NCBI RefSeq assembly: GCF_040050925.1 | Contig: NZ_CP157390.1 | Span: 3,844,001 to 3,908,000, forward strand | DNA: 64,000 nt | Reading direction: 5' to 3' | Source: Leifsonia sp. NPDC080035 | Lineage (GTDB): Bacteria; Actinomycetota; Actinomycetes; Actinomycetales; Microbacteriaceae | The notes under the pieces: generated by a model | Told to the model about the DNA's origin: nothing | Seen by the model: the letters and a program-made list of their open reading frames with translations, nothing else | Databases searched by the model: none | Shown here: in pieces, positions 13,739 through 22,287 of the stretch | Layout: the number at the start of each line of letters is the position of its first letter | Numbering within the stretch: position 1 is the stretch's first letter | Made by a program: the position numbers and the translations under genes

Positions 13739-15868
13739 ATGACCACCGCAACCACCACCCGCACCAGTCACCCGTCCACCCCCGCCGGAGCGTTCTCCGG
13801 ACGACAGCTGCTCGCCGCGCTCCCCGGGGCGCTGCGCAAGCTCGACCCGCGCCAGATGTGGCGCAACCCCGTGATGTTCATCGTCGAGGTGGGAGCAGCG
13901 CTCACCACCGTCGTCGCGCTGGCCCAGCCGTTCCTCGGCGCCGGCGGCACCGGTCCCGCGACGCTCGCCTTCACCTGGAGCATCGCGGTCTGGCTCTGGC
14001 TGACCGTGGTCTTCGCCAACCTGGCGGAGTCGGTCGCCGAGGGCAGGGGCAAGGCCCAGGCCGCGACGCTGCGCGCGACGCGCTCGACCACGGTCGCGAA
14101 CCGGGTGACCGGCTACGACGGCGCCGCGGATCCGGACGCCCTCCGCGCCGGAGTGGAGCAGATCGCCTCCAGCGAGCTGCGGCTCGACGACGTGGTCGTC
14201 GTCACCGCCGGGGAGCTCATCCCCGGCGACGGCGACGTCATCCACGGCATCGCGACCGTCGACGAGTCGGCGATCACCGGCGAGTCCGCGCCCGTCGTCC
14301 GCGAGTCCGGCGGCGACCGCAGCGCGGTGACCGGCGGTACGCGGGTGCTCTCCGATCGCATCGTGGTCCGGATCACCAGCAGGCCGGGCGAGACCTTCGT
14401 CGACAGGATGATCCGGCTCGTGGAGGGCGCGGCACGCCAGAAGACGCCGAACGAGATCGCGCTGAACATCCTGCTCGCGAGCCTCTCGATCATCTTCGTG
14501 ATCGTGGTGCTCGTGCTGCAGCCGGTCGCCGGCTATTCGGACGCGTCTCCGACGGTCCCGGTGCTGGTCGCCCTGCTGGTCTGCCTCATCCCGACCACGA
14601 TCGGCGCGCTCATCTCGGCCATCGGCATCGCCGGAATGGACCGGCTGGTGCAGCACAACGTCCTCGCCATGTCCGGCCGCGCGGTGGAGGCGGCGGGCGA
14701 CGTCACGACGCTCCTGCTCGACAAGACCGGCACCATCACCTACGGCAATCGCCGCGCCAGCGAGTTCACCGCCGTCGGCGGAGCCGAGCCGGACGCGCTG
14801 GTCCGCGCGGCCGCGCTCTCCTCGCTCAGCGACCCGACGCCGGAGGGCGTCTCGGTGGTCGAGCTCGCCGAGACGCTGGGCTACCGCCGGCCGGAGCAGG
14901 TGGACGGCGACATCGTGCCGTTCACCGCGCAGACCAGGATGAGCGGCCTGGACCTTCCTGACGGCTCCCAGGTCCGCAAGGGCGCCGCGAGCGCCGTCGT
15001 CTCCTGGGTCCGCGAGTCGACGCCGCCGTCTGCGCAGGTGCTCCGCGAACTCGACGAGCAGGTGGAGCGCATCTCGCAGGTCGGCGGCACCCCGCTCGCC
15101 GTCGCGACGCGCACGGCCGACGGGCGCGCCGAGCTGCTCGGCGTCGTCTACCTGAAGGACATCGTCAAGGAGGGACTGGCCGAGCGGTTCGCCGACCTGC
15201 GCAGGATGGGCATCCGCACCGTGATGGTCACCGGCGACAACCCGCTCACCGCGAAGGCGATCGCGGCGGAGGCCGGCGTCGACGACTTCCTCGCCGAGGC
15301 GAAGCCCGAGGACAAGCTGGAGCTGATCCGCCGCGAGCAACAGGGCGGCGCGCTGGTCGCCATGACCGGCGACGGGACGAACGACGCTCCGGCGCTCGCG
15401 CAGGCCGACGTCGGGGTCGCAATGAACACCGGCACATCGGCCGCCAAGGAGGCCGGCAACATGGTCGACCTCGACTCGGACCCGACCAAGCTGATCGACA
15501 TCGTGCGCATCGGCAAGCAGCTGCTGATCACCCGCGGCGCGCTCACCACGTTCTCCATCGCGAACGACGTGGCGAAGTACTTCGCGATCATCCCCGCGAT
15601 GTTCGTCGGGGCCTTCCCTGGCCTGGCGGCGCTGAACGTGATGGGACTGCACTCCCCTGCCTCGGCGATCCTCTCGGCGGTGATCTTCAACGCGATCGTG
15701 ATCGTGCTGCTCATCCCGCTCGCGCTGCGCGGTGTGCGCTACCGGCCGGTCGCCGCGTCCGCACTGCTCAGCCGCAACCTCCTGATCTACGGCCTCGGCG
15801 GGATCATCGCCCCGTTCATCGGCATCAAGCTGATCGACCTCGTCGTCGCCCTCATCCCCGGATTCTGA
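13739..15868 (+). CDS. kdpB: Potassium-transporting P-type ATPase subunit B
   Basis: A 709-aa P-type ATPase that couples ATP hydrolysis to K+ transport through KdpA. The motifs are complete: TGES in the actuator domain, DKTGT (phosphorylated Asp, near residue 325), MVTGDNPLTA and MTGDGTNDAPALAQADVG in the P domain, and DLDSDPTKLIDIV afterwards. The start is the ATG at 13739, 2 nt after the kdpA stop, with GGAAGG 12 nt upstream. The frame is open further upstream but that part runs over the kdpA end and has no family similarity. A Ser/Thr-rich N-terminus of about 20 residues precedes the domain. Confidence 0.97.
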   Translation: MTTATTTRTSHPSTPAGAFSGRQLLAALPGALRKLDPRQMWRNPVMFIVEVGAALTTVVALAQPFLGAGGTGPATLAFTWSIAVWLWLTVVFANLAESVAEGRGKAQAATLRATRSTTVANRVTGYDGAADPDALRAGVEQIASSELRLDDVVVVTAGELIPGDGDVIHGIATVDESAITGESAPVVRESGGDRSAVTGGTRVLSDRIVVRITSRPGETFVDRMIRLVEGAARQKTPNEIALNILLASLSIIFVIVVLVLQPVAGYSDASPTVPVLVALLVCLIPTTIGALISAIGIAGMDRLVQHNVLAMSGRAVEAAGDVTTLLLDKTGTITYGNRRASEFTAVGGAEPDALVRAAALSSLSDPTPEGVSVVELAETLGYRRPEQVDGDIVPFTAQTRMSGLDLPDGSQVRKGAASAVVSWVRESTPPSAQVLRELDEQVERISQVGGTPLAVATRTADGRAELLGVVYLKDIVKEGLAERFADLRRMGIRTVMVTGDNPLTAKAIAAEAGVDDFLAEAKPEDKLELIRREQQGGALVAMTGDGTNDAPALAQADVGVAMNTGTSAAKEAGNMVDLDSDPTKLIDIVRIGKQLLITRGALTTFSIANDVAKYFAIIPAMFVGAFPGLAALNVMGLHSPASAILSAVIFNAIVIVLLIPLALRGVRYRPVAASALLSRNLLIYGLGGIIAPFIGIKLIDLVVALIPGF

Positions 15869-15888
15869 CCGAAAGCGAGTCACACACC

Positions 15889-16497
15889 ATGAATCGACTC
15901 CGCGGCGCTTGGCGCCACTACTGGGTAGCACTGCGCGCCCTGCTCGTCCTCACCGTCGTGCTCGGCGTCGGCTACACCGCCGTCGTCACCGGGATCGGCC
16001 AGCTCGCCCTTCCCGCGCAGGCGAACGGCTCGCTGATCAGCTCCGATGGCCGCGTCGTCGGCTCGGCCCTCATCGGTCAGAGCTTCACCGACGGGAAGGG
16101 GAAGCCCCTGGCGCAGTGGTTCCAGTCGCGTCCCTCGGCGGCGGGCGACGGGTACGACGCGGAAGCGTCCTCCGGAAGCAACCTCGCCGCCGGCAACCCC
16201 GTCCAGGTGAAGGCGGTGAAGGAGCGCACCGCCGCCATCGAGGAACGGGACGGCGTGACGGCAGCGCAGATCCCCTCCGACGCCGTCACCGCCTCCGGCT
16301 CCGGCCTCGACCCGCACATCTCCCCCGCCTACGCTCTGCTGCAGGTGAAGCGCGTCGCCGACGCGCGCGGCCTGCCGGAGGACACGGTCCGGAAACTCGT
16401 CGAGTCTAGGATTCAGGGGCGGGACCTCGGCTACCTCGGGGACCCGACCGTGAACGTTCTGCAACTGAACCTGGCGCTGGCGCAGCTGGATCGCTGA
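15889..16497 (+). CDS. kdpC: Potassium-transporting ATPase subunit C
   Basis: A 202-aa protein with one N-terminal membrane anchor (ALRALLVLTVVLGVGYTAVV, about residues 17-36) and an extracytoplasmic domain that supports assembly and K+ affinity of KdpAB. Family motifs: GSALIGQSF, WFQSRPSAAGDGYDA, SSGSNLAAGNP, IPSDAVTASGSGLDPHISP and VNVLQLNLALAQL. The start is 20 bp after kdpB and the order kdpF-A-B-C is standard. Confidence 0.96.
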   Translation: MNRLRGAWRHYWVALRALLVLTVVLGVGYTAVVTGIGQLALPAQANGSLISSDGRVVGSALIGQSFTDGKGKPLAQWFQSRPSAAGDGYDAEASSGSNLAAGNPVQVKAVKERTAAIEERDGVTAAQIPSDAVTASGSGLDPHISPAYALLQVKRVADARGLPEDTVRKLVESRIQGRDLGYLGDPTVNVLQLNLALAQLDR

Positions 16498-16545
16498 CGC
16501 GGGAGAGCTGACACGGAACCGATGACACAGAGGGACGAGTAGACG

Positions 16546-19062
16546 ATGGCCCGTGGCCGCCTCCGGGTGATGCTCGGCGCCGCTCCCGGCGTCGGCAAGA
16601 CCTACGCGATGCTCGAGGAGGGCAAGCGGCTGGCCTCGCTCGGCAAGGACGTGGTGGTCGCGGTCGTGGAGACCCACGGCCGCGCCGCCACCGCCGCCAT
16701 GCTCGAGGGCCTGGAGGTGGTACCGCGGCGCACGGTCGAGCACCGCGGGGTCGAGCTCAGCGAGCTCGACCTCGACGCCGTGCTGGCGCGCGCCCCGCAG
16801 CTGGCGCTCGTCGACGAGCTCGCGCACACGAACGCTCCCGGCCTCGAGCACGGGAAGCGCTGGGAGGATGTGGAGGCGATGCTCGCGGCGGGCATCGACG
16901 TGATGTCCACCGTCAACATCCAGCACATCGAGTCGCTGAACGACGTGGTCGAGCAGATCACCGGCGTGCAACAGCGGGAGACCATCCCGGACGCCGTGCT
17001 CCGTCGCGCCGACCAGATCGAGGTCGTCGACCTGGCGCCGCAGGCGCTGCGCGACCGGCTCGCGGAGGGCGTCGTCTATCCCGCGGCCCGGGTGGATGCG
17101 GCGCTCTCCAACTACTTCCGCCTCGGGAACCTGACGGCGCTGCGCGAGCTTGCCCTGCTCTGGCTGGCCGACGAGGTGGACAGCGCGCTGCAGCGCTACC
17201 GTGCCGAGCACGGCATCGCCGGCAAATGGGAGGCGCGCGAACGCGTGGTCGTCGCGCTCACCGGCGGCTCGGAGGGCGAGACGCTGCTGCGGCGTGGAGC
17301 GCGGATCGCCGCGCGCTCGGCGGGCGGAGAGCTGCTCGCCGTGCACGTCACGAGCCAGGACGGCCTGCGCGAGGCGACGCCCGGCGCCCTCGCCGCCCAG
17401 CGCGCGCTCGTGGAGCAACTCGGCGGCAGCTACCACCAGGTCGTCGGCAGCGACATCCCGCGCGCACTGGTCGAGTTCGCGCGCGGGGAGAACGCGACGC
17501 AGCTCGTCATCGGCGTCTCCCGCCGCAGCAGGCTCGCCGCCTTCCTCACCGGCCCCGGCATCGGCTCCACGGTCATCCGCGAGTCCGGCGACATCGACGT
17601 GCACATCGTCTCGCACGCCCGCGCGGGCGGCCGCTTCTCACTGCCGCGGCCGAAGGGCGGGCTCACGGTCCGCCGCCGCGTGTACGGCTTCGCGCTGGCC
17701 CTGATCGGCGGTCCGCTGCTCACCCTGCTGCTGGTGAACCTCCGCTCCCCGGAGTCGATGACGGCGGACGTGCTCAGCTACCAGCTGCTCGTGGTCGTCG
17801 TCGCGCTCGTCGGCGGCATCTGGCCAGCACTCTTCGCGGCCCTGCTCTCCGGGGTCACGCTGGACTTCTTCTTCGTGGAGCCGCTCTACACGATCACGAT
17901 CTCGCAGCCGCTGCATCTGATCGCCCTGCTGCTCTATCTCGTGATCGCTGCGCTGGTGAGCGTCGTGGTCGACCAGGCCGCACGCCGCACTCGTGCCGCA
18001 CAGCGCGCCGCCGCGGAGGCGGAACTGCTCGCGACGGTGGCCGGGGGCGTGATCCGCGGCGAGGACGCCCTGCAGGCGCTGGTGACCCGCACCAGGGAGG
18101 CGTTCGGACTGAGCGGCGTGCGCCTGATCGACGGCGACGAGATCGTCTCCACCGACGGCGAGCCGGCGGACGAGGCGCACACCCAGCGCATCCCGGTCGG
18201 CACGCGTGGCTCGCTGGAGCTCTCCGGGCGCGACCTGGAGGCGGGCGACCGGCGGCTTCTCGCCGCCATCGTCGCGCAGCTCGACGCCGCGCTGGAGCAC
18301 CGCGATCTGACCGCGACCGCCAGCGAGCTCGGCCCGCTCGCCGAGGCCGACCGGGTGCGCAGCGCCCTGCTCGCCGCCGTCGGCCACGACCTGCGCCGGC
18401 CGCTCGCCGCGGCGACGGCATCGGTGACGACGCTGCGGCAGCGCGATCTCGCCCTGAGCGAGGACGACAGGGAGTCGCTGCTGGAGACGGCGGAGGACAG
18501 CCTGGCCGGTCTCGCCTCGCTCGTCACGAACCTCCTCGACGTCAGCAGGGTGGAGGCGGGCGTGCTCGCGGTCTCGCTGGCCCCGACCGAGCTGGACGAC
18601 GTCGTGCCTCCGGCTCTCGACGAGCTCGGCCTCGGCCCGGCGGACGTGGAACTGGACATCGCCGATGGACTGCCGCCGATCCTCGCCGACGGCGTGCTGC
18701 TGCAGCGCGTCCTGGTGAACCTCCTGGGGAACGCGCTGCGCTACTCCCCCGCCGGCCGGCGTCCCGTGATCGCCGCGAGCGAGTTCGGCGGCACGGTCCA
18801 GCTGCGCGTGATCGATCACGGTCCCGGCATCCCCGGCGAGCGCCGCGAGGCGGTGTTCGTGCCGTTCCAGCGTCTCGGCGACACCGACAACGACACCGGG
18901 ATCGGCCTCGGCCTCGCCCTGTCGAAGGGGTTCGTCGAGGGGATGGGCGGGACGCTGGAGGCCGAGGACACCCCGGGAGGCGGGCTGACGATGGTGGTCG
19001 CCCTGCCGGCGGCGACCGCGACCCAGATCACCACGACCCCCGAGGACGGACCGAGCGTATGA
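16546..19062 (+). CDS. kdpD: Sensor histidine kinase KdpD
   Basis: An 838-aa sensor for K+ limitation. The N-terminal KdpD domain holds a Walker A motif GAAPGVGKT (about residues 11-19) and DELAHTNAPG. A universal-stress-protein-like domain follows (residues about 225-360), then four membrane helices (about 380-480), a GAF-like region and the kinase core: phospho-acceptor His in VGHDLRRPL near residue 613, N box NLLGNALRYSP, G1 DHGPGIPGE and G2 GIGLGLALSKGF. In other bacteria the Usp domain of KdpD can sense c-di-AMP. The gene starts 48 bp after kdpC and its stop overlaps the kdpE start by 4 bp (ATGA). Confidence 0.96.
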   Translation: MARGRLRVMLGAAPGVGKTYAMLEEGKRLASLGKDVVVAVVETHGRAATAAMLEGLEVVPRRTVEHRGVELSELDLDAVLARAPQLALVDELAHTNAPGLEHGKRWEDVEAMLAAGIDVMSTVNIQHIESLNDVVEQITGVQQRETIPDAVLRRADQIEVVDLAPQALRDRLAEGVVYPAARVDAALSNYFRLGNLTALRELALLWLADEVDSALQRYRAEHGIAGKWEARERVVVALTGGSEGETLLRRGARIAARSAGGELLAVHVTSQDGLREATPGALAAQRALVEQLGGSYHQVVGSDIPRALVEFARGENATQLVIGVSRRSRLAAFLTGPGIGSTVIRESGDIDVHIVSHARAGGRFSLPRPKGGLTVRRRVYGFALALIGGPLLTLLLVNLRSPESMTADVLSYQLLVVVVALVGGIWPALFAALLSGVTLDFFFVEPLYTITISQPLHLIALLLYLVIAALVSVVVDQAARRTRAAQRAAAEAELLATVAGGVIRGEDALQALVTRTREAFGLSGVRLIDGDEIVSTDGEPADEAHTQRIPVGTRGSLELSGRDLEAGDRRLLAAIVAQLDAALEHRDLTATASELGPLAEADRVRSALLAAVGHDLRRPLAAATASVTTLRQRDLALSEDDRESLLETAEDSLAGLASLVTNLLDVSRVEAGVLAVSLAPTELDDVVPPALDELGLGPADVELDIADGLPPILADGVLLQRVLVNLLGNALRYSPAGRRPVIAASEFGGTVQLRVIDHGPGIPGERREAVFVPFQRLGDTDNDTGIGLGLALSKGFVEGMGGTLEAEDTPGGGLTMVVALPAATATQITTTPEDGPSV

Positions 19063-19787
19063 GGATCCTGATCGCCGACGACGACCAGCAGATCCTGCGC
19101 GCCCTGCGCATCCTGCTCGCGGCCCGCGGCTACGAGGTGCTGACGGCCCGAACCGGCGCCGAGGCGCTCTCGGAGGCGGTGGAGCACCATCCCGACCTCG
19201 TCATGCTCGACCTCGGGATGCCCGAGCTGAACGGCATCGAGGTGATCGAGGGCCTGCGCGGCTGGTCGTCCGTGCCGATCCTGGTGGTGTCGGGACGCAC
19301 CGGTTCGGCGGACAAAGTGGATGCGCTGGACGCCGGCGCCGACGACTACGTCACCAAGCCGTTCGCCGCCGACGAGCTGCTCGCCCGCATTCGCGCGCTC
19401 ACCCGGCGGCAGACCGGGTCGGCGGACGAGCCGGTGGTCCGCTTCGGTGACGTGAGCGTCGACCTCTCCGCCCGGCAGGTGACCAGGCACGCGCCGGGCG
19501 GTGACGCCCCGGTGCGGCTGACGCCGACGGAGTGGGCGATCCTCGAGGTCCTCGTGCGGCACCCGCGACGGCTGGTGACGCGGCAGGCGCTGCTCACGCA
19601 GGTGTGGGGTCCGCAGTACACGAGCGACACCGGCTACCTCCGGCTCTACCTCGCGCAGCTGCGCAAGAAGCTGGAGCCGGTGCCGTCGCGCCCGCGCTAC
19701 CTGCTGACGGAGCCGGGGATGGGCTACCGCTTCTCGCCCGACACGGACGCCGACGCGGATGCGGATGCGGATGCCGGCGATGCCTGA
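19059..19787 (+). CDS. kdpE: Response regulator KdpE (OmpR/PhoB family)
   Basis: A 242-aa transcription factor phosphorylated by KdpD. Receiver domain: acidic pocket ADDD (residues 6-9), phospho-acceptor D51 in VMLDLGMP, conserved VSGRT and VTKPF. The C-terminal winged-helix domain ends with LYLAQLRKKLEP and the wing GMGYRFSP. The tail DTDADADADADAGDA is encoded by GAY-GCN repeats and is unusual for KdpE. That tail overlaps by 64 bp the end of an opposite-strand gene. The likely target is the kdp promoter, where phased GTTAGG repeats are seen. Confidence 0.96.
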   Translation: MRILIADDDQQILRALRILLAARGYEVLTARTGAEALSEAVEHHPDLVMLDLGMPELNGIEVIEGLRGWSSVPILVVSGRTGSADKVDALDAGADDYVTKPFAADELLARIRALTRRQTGSADEPVVRFGDVSVDLSARQVTRHAPGGDAPVRLTPTEWAILEVLVRHPRRLVTRQALLTQVWGPQYTSDTGYLRLYLAQLRKKLEPVPSRPRYLLTEPGMGYRFSPDTDADADADADAGDA

Positions 19788-20101
19788 CCGGCCTCGGAGG
19801 ACCCGTCCGTCCCCAGCTCGCCGAGGGCGCGCAGGGTCCGCGCGCCGAGCAGGGTGATCAGCACGGCGAGCGCGATCGCGACGCACAGCGCGACCATCCA
19901 GTAGAGGAGGTTCGCGATGGAGAGCCGGAACACCTCGTCGGTGCTGGCGACGGTCATCCAGACCTCCGGCGACGGCACGATCACCGGGCAGACCCAGAGC
20001 ACGCCGAAGCACAGCGCGTAGCCGAGTGCCACGAGCGTGAGCACGCACGCCGCGAGCAGCGACGCTCTCGTCGCGATCGCTGCCGTGCGCTCCTCGGTCA
20101 C
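19724..20101 (-). CDS. Small membrane protein of unknown function
   Basis: A 125-aa protein with two hydrophobic segments (about residues 14-41 and 60-84) and an Ala/Ser-rich C-terminal tail. I do not recognise a family. It starts with GTG at 20101 behind a good ribosome binding site (AGAGGGGGG on the minus strand). Its last 21 codons are antisense to the end of kdpE; there the GCGGAT repeat is read as Ser-Ala repeats. The polarity and the membrane helices resemble small actinobacterial membrane proteins. The overlap suggests a stop was lost and the tail extended into kdpE, or that the two tails evolved together. Confidence 0.65.
   Translation of the reverse strand: MTEERTAAIATRASLLAACVLTLVALGYALCFGVLWVCPVIVPSPEVWMTVASTDEVFRLSIANLLYWMVALCVAIALAVLITLLGARTLRALGELGTDGSSEAGQASPASASASASASVSGEKR
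19755..19772 (+). repeat. GCGGAT hexamer tandem repeat at the kdpE tail
   Basis: Three perfect GCGGAT units lie within a longer GAY-GCN tract (19744-19778). They are read as Asp-Ala on the plus strand (kdpE) and as Ser-Ala on the minus strand (the small membrane protein). Confidence 0.75.
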
Positions 20102-20149
20102 GCGTTGTCCCCCCTCTGCCGTGCGGGTGCCGTGCTGGCTGCCGTGCGG

Positions 20150-20523
20150 GGAATGGGCCGGCTGCTACGCCGGGTTCTGTCACGACGCTCGCGCGCCGCG
20201 GACGGCCATCTCTCTCGGGACGACGTTGCCGCCGCCCTCTAGCGGTCTACCCGGGGACTCGGCGAGCCGCCTCACTGTCCCCTGTCTGACCTTGCTCCGG
20301 GCGAGGTTTACCGAGCCGACCGGGTCACCCCGGCCGCTGGTGGTCTCTTACACCACCGTTTCACCCTTACCGCGGGCCGAAGCCTGCGGCGGTCTGCTTT
20401 CTGTTGCACTGTCTCGCGGGTTGCCCCGGGTGGGTGTTACCCACCGCCCTGCTCTGTGGAGCCCGGACGTTCCTCGGCGGCCCGCTCTCGCGGACCGACG
20501 CGACCGTCTTGCCGACCCATTCC
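20150..20523 (-). ncRNA. rnpB: RNase P RNA, bacterial type A
   Basis: This is the catalytic RNA that matures tRNA 5' ends. On the minus strand the core sequences are all present: GAGGAACGTCCGGGCTCC in P4/J3-4, ACAGAAAGCAGACCGCC, AAGGGTGAAACGGTG, GTAAGAGACCACC, GGTAAACC, and the 3' half of P4 in GACAGAACCCGGC. The ends are set by the P1 helix: GGAATGGGTCGGC (complement 20511-20523) pairs with GCCGGCCCATTCC (complement 20150-20162) over 13 bp with one G-U pair. The 374-nt length suits actinobacterial type A. Neighbours are the coiled-coil/zinc-ribbon and Nif3-like genes, an order seen in other Actinobacteria. Confidence 0.96.
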
Positions 20524-20530
20524 GTAGGCA

Positions 20531-20536
20531 ACCCTA
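20531..20536 (-). promoter_or_regulatory. Candidate -10 hexamer of rnpB (TAGGGT)
   Basis: On the minus strand TAGGGT ends 7 nt before the first G of the P1 helix at 20523. As the RNA 5' end is fixed by its structure, this gives the hexamer-to-start distance in this genome. Confidence 0.6.
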
Positions 20537-20580
20537 GCGCAGCGCGCCGCGGCGCCCCTGGGAGCCGACCGGGGGTTCGG

Positions 20581-21315
20581 TCAGAGCCCGGAGTCCTCGC
20601 CGCGGACCAGGATGGCGCTGCTGTCGGGGCACAGCACAACGTCGTCCGGAGCCGCACGGCGGATCTCTGCGAGGTCCGACTCGGTCAGCTTGACGTTCGA
20701 GCCGAGGGACACGCCGTACTGCAGCTTGGCCGCGCCCAGTCCGTAGCGGGAGCGCTGCCGCTCGTACAGCTCGACGAGGTCGGCCGGCAGGGAGCCTGCG
20801 ATCGTGGCGCGGTCGCGGGCGAGGGACTCGCGCTGGCCCGCGATCCTCGCCGCCTCCTCGGCGCGCGCCGACTCCAGCGCCTCGACCTTCGCGTCGAGCT
20901 CCGTGCGTTCGGCCTCGACGGCGGCGAGCGCCGCCTCGAGCCCCTCGACGCGCTCCATGACGGTCAACTCGATCTCCTCGAGGTCGTCGCGGCGCTTGGC
21001 GAGCGAGGCGAGCTCGGCCTCGAGCGCCTGCACGTCCTTCATGGAGGCGGTCTGCTGCACGCGGTCGTTGTCGCGCTTCATGCGCGCCTCGACGAGCGCG
21101 ACGTCGGACTCGACGCGGCCGAGCTCGGCGCGCGCGTCCTCCAGCTCGCCCGTGGCGGAGATCCAGCGTGCGCGGAGGGCGTCAACCTGCGGCTGCAGCG
21201 CCGCGAGCTCCGCCGCCTGCGGGAGGGTGCGGACGGCGTGGTCGAGCTGGCCGAGGCGCGTGTCCGCTGCCTGCAGTCGCAGGAGCTCGTTCTGGTCGGT
21301 CGGACTGGCTTTCAC
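20581..21315 (-). CDS. Coiled-coil protein of the COG1579 zinc-ribbon family, ribbon cysteines mostly lost
   Basis: A 244-aa, Glu/Ala/Arg-rich protein, almost entirely coiled coil (residues about 15-180), with the C-terminal block LTESDLAEIRRAAPDDVVLC and then AILVR. In family members this block carries two CxxC pairs that form a zinc ribbon. Here the first pair is replaced by YGVSLGSN and only one cysteine remains of the second (LCPDSSAILVR), so zinc cannot be bound in the usual way. The function of the family is unknown. The GTG at 21315 is chosen because the family begins with about ten residues before ELLRLQAADTRL; the longer frame runs into the Nif3 gene. It lies between rnpB and the Nif3-like gene and is probably co-transcribed with the latter. 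Confidence 0.85.
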   Translation of the reverse strand: MKASPTDQNELLRLQAADTRLGQLDHAVRTLPQAAELAALQPQVDALRARWISATGELEDARAELGRVESDVALVEARMKRDNDRVQQTASMKDVQALEAELASLAKRRDDLEEIELTVMERVEGLEAALAAVEAERTELDAKVEALESARAEEAARIAGQRESLARDRATIAGSLPADLVELYERQRSRYGLGAAKLQYGVSLGSNVKLTESDLAEIRRAAPDDVVLCPDSSAILVRGEDSGL

Positions 21316-21343
21316 AGTGCTCTGCTCTCTTCGTGCGTGTCGG

Positions 21344-22162
21344 TCATTGCAGGATGGCGAAGTCCCACGGGTCGGTGCGCAGCTCGCTGATCTCGACCTC
21401 GACGCCGGGGAGGGCATCCCTCAGCTGCCGGGCAGCGGTCTCGAGCCACAGCCACTCGCTGGCCCAGTGCGAGACGTCGAGGAGCGCCGGGCCGCCGCCC
21501 AGCACGGCCTGCTCGCGCGCCTCGGACGCCGGGTGGTGGCGGAGGTCGGCCGTGATGTAGACGTCGGCGCCGCGCACGGCGTCCGCGCCGAGCAGCGAGT
21601 CGCCCGCTCCGCCGCACACGGCGACCCGGGAGACCGGCTGGTGGTAGTCACCGGCCGCGCGCACCCCTCCGGCGGTGGGCGGGAGCAGGTCGGCGAGCAC
21701 ACGGGCGAGTGCGCCGAGCGTTGTCGGTTCGGTGAGCGTCCCGACGCGGCCGATGCCCGTGACGCCGTCGGCCGCCGGCGCGATCGGCGCGGTGTCGGTG
21801 AGGCCGAGCTTGGCGGCGAGCACGGCGCTCGTGCCCTCGGCCACCACGTCCGCGTTGGTGTGGGCGGCGATCAGGGCGCAGTCGTTGCGGATGAGCTTCG
21901 CGAGCAGGGAGCCCTTGTACCGGTCCTCGGCGACGGTGGTCACTCCGCGCATCAGCAGCGGATGGTGGGCGATCAGGAGGTCCGCGTTCGTCTCGACCGC
22001 CTCGTCCACGGTCGCGGCGACCGCGTCGACGGCGAGCAGGATGCGCTCCACGGGGGCCGCCGGGTCGCCGGAGAGCAGCCCGGGCGCATCCCAGCCCTCG
22101 GCGCCGGCGAGCGGCCAGAGCGTCTCGACGGTCTCACGGACGGAGTGGAGGGTGTGCGGCAC
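21344..22162 (-). CDS. Nif3-like dinuclear metal-binding protein (YbgI/YqfO family)
   Basis: A 272-aa protein of the Nif3 family, often labelled GTP cyclohydrolase I type 2 homolog without firm proof of that activity. Metal-ligand motifs are present: IAHHPLLMRG (residues about 63-72), AAHTNADV and LLDVSHWASE near the C-terminus, where His and Glu complete the dinuclear site. This is the short form without the inserted PII-like domain. The start is the GTG at 22162, with the -10 hexamer TAGGCT 6 nt upstream. The coiled-coil gene follows 28 nt after its stop, so the two are likely an operon. Confidence 0.9.
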   Translation of the reverse strand: MPHTLHSVRETVETLWPLAGAEGWDAPGLLSGDPAAPVERILLAVDAVAATVDEAVETNADLLIAHHPLLMRGVTTVAEDRYKGSLLAKLIRNDCALIAAHTNADVVAEGTSAVLAAKLGLTDTAPIAPAADGVTGIGRVGTLTEPTTLGALARVLADLLPPTAGGVRAAGDYHQPVSRVAVCGGAGDSLLGADAVRGADVYITADLRHHPASEAREQAVLGGGPALLDVSHWASEWLWLETAARQLRDALPGVEVEISELRTDPWDFAILQ

Positions 22163-22168
22163 GCAACG

Positions 22169-22174
22169 AGCCTA
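22169..22174 (-). promoter_or_regulatory. Candidate -10 hexamer of the Nif3-like gene (TAGGCT)
   Basis: On the minus strand TAGGCT ends 6 nt before the GTG at 22162. No Shine-Dalgarno sequence is visible in those 6 nt. Confidence 0.5.
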
Positions 22175-22208
22175 ATTGAGGGACGCCGCTTTGCGCGCTG
22201 CCGTTCCC

Positions 22209-22268
22209 CTCCAGGGGTCGCGACACGCCGCGTCACCGCCGTCGACGCGGCGTGTCGCGTCCCTGGAG
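22209..22268. terminator. Long intergenic hairpin after the permease gene
   Basis: Arms 22209-22234 and 22244-22268 pair over 24 bp, with a two-against-one internal loop and a 9-nt loop. The 3' arm contains GCGGCGTGTCGCGT (22247-22260), which recurs at 7746-7759. It follows the permease stop by 19 bp and precedes the Nif3 promoter, so it probably ends permease transcription. Confidence 0.65.
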
Positions 22269-22287
22269 CCGGGTCGCGGATCCGGCC

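Noticed and set aside
22209..22268. A piece of a CRISPR array or an insertion-sequence terminal repeat
   Set aside because: It is a single hairpin with no regularly spaced copies, and no transposase or target-site duplication is near it.
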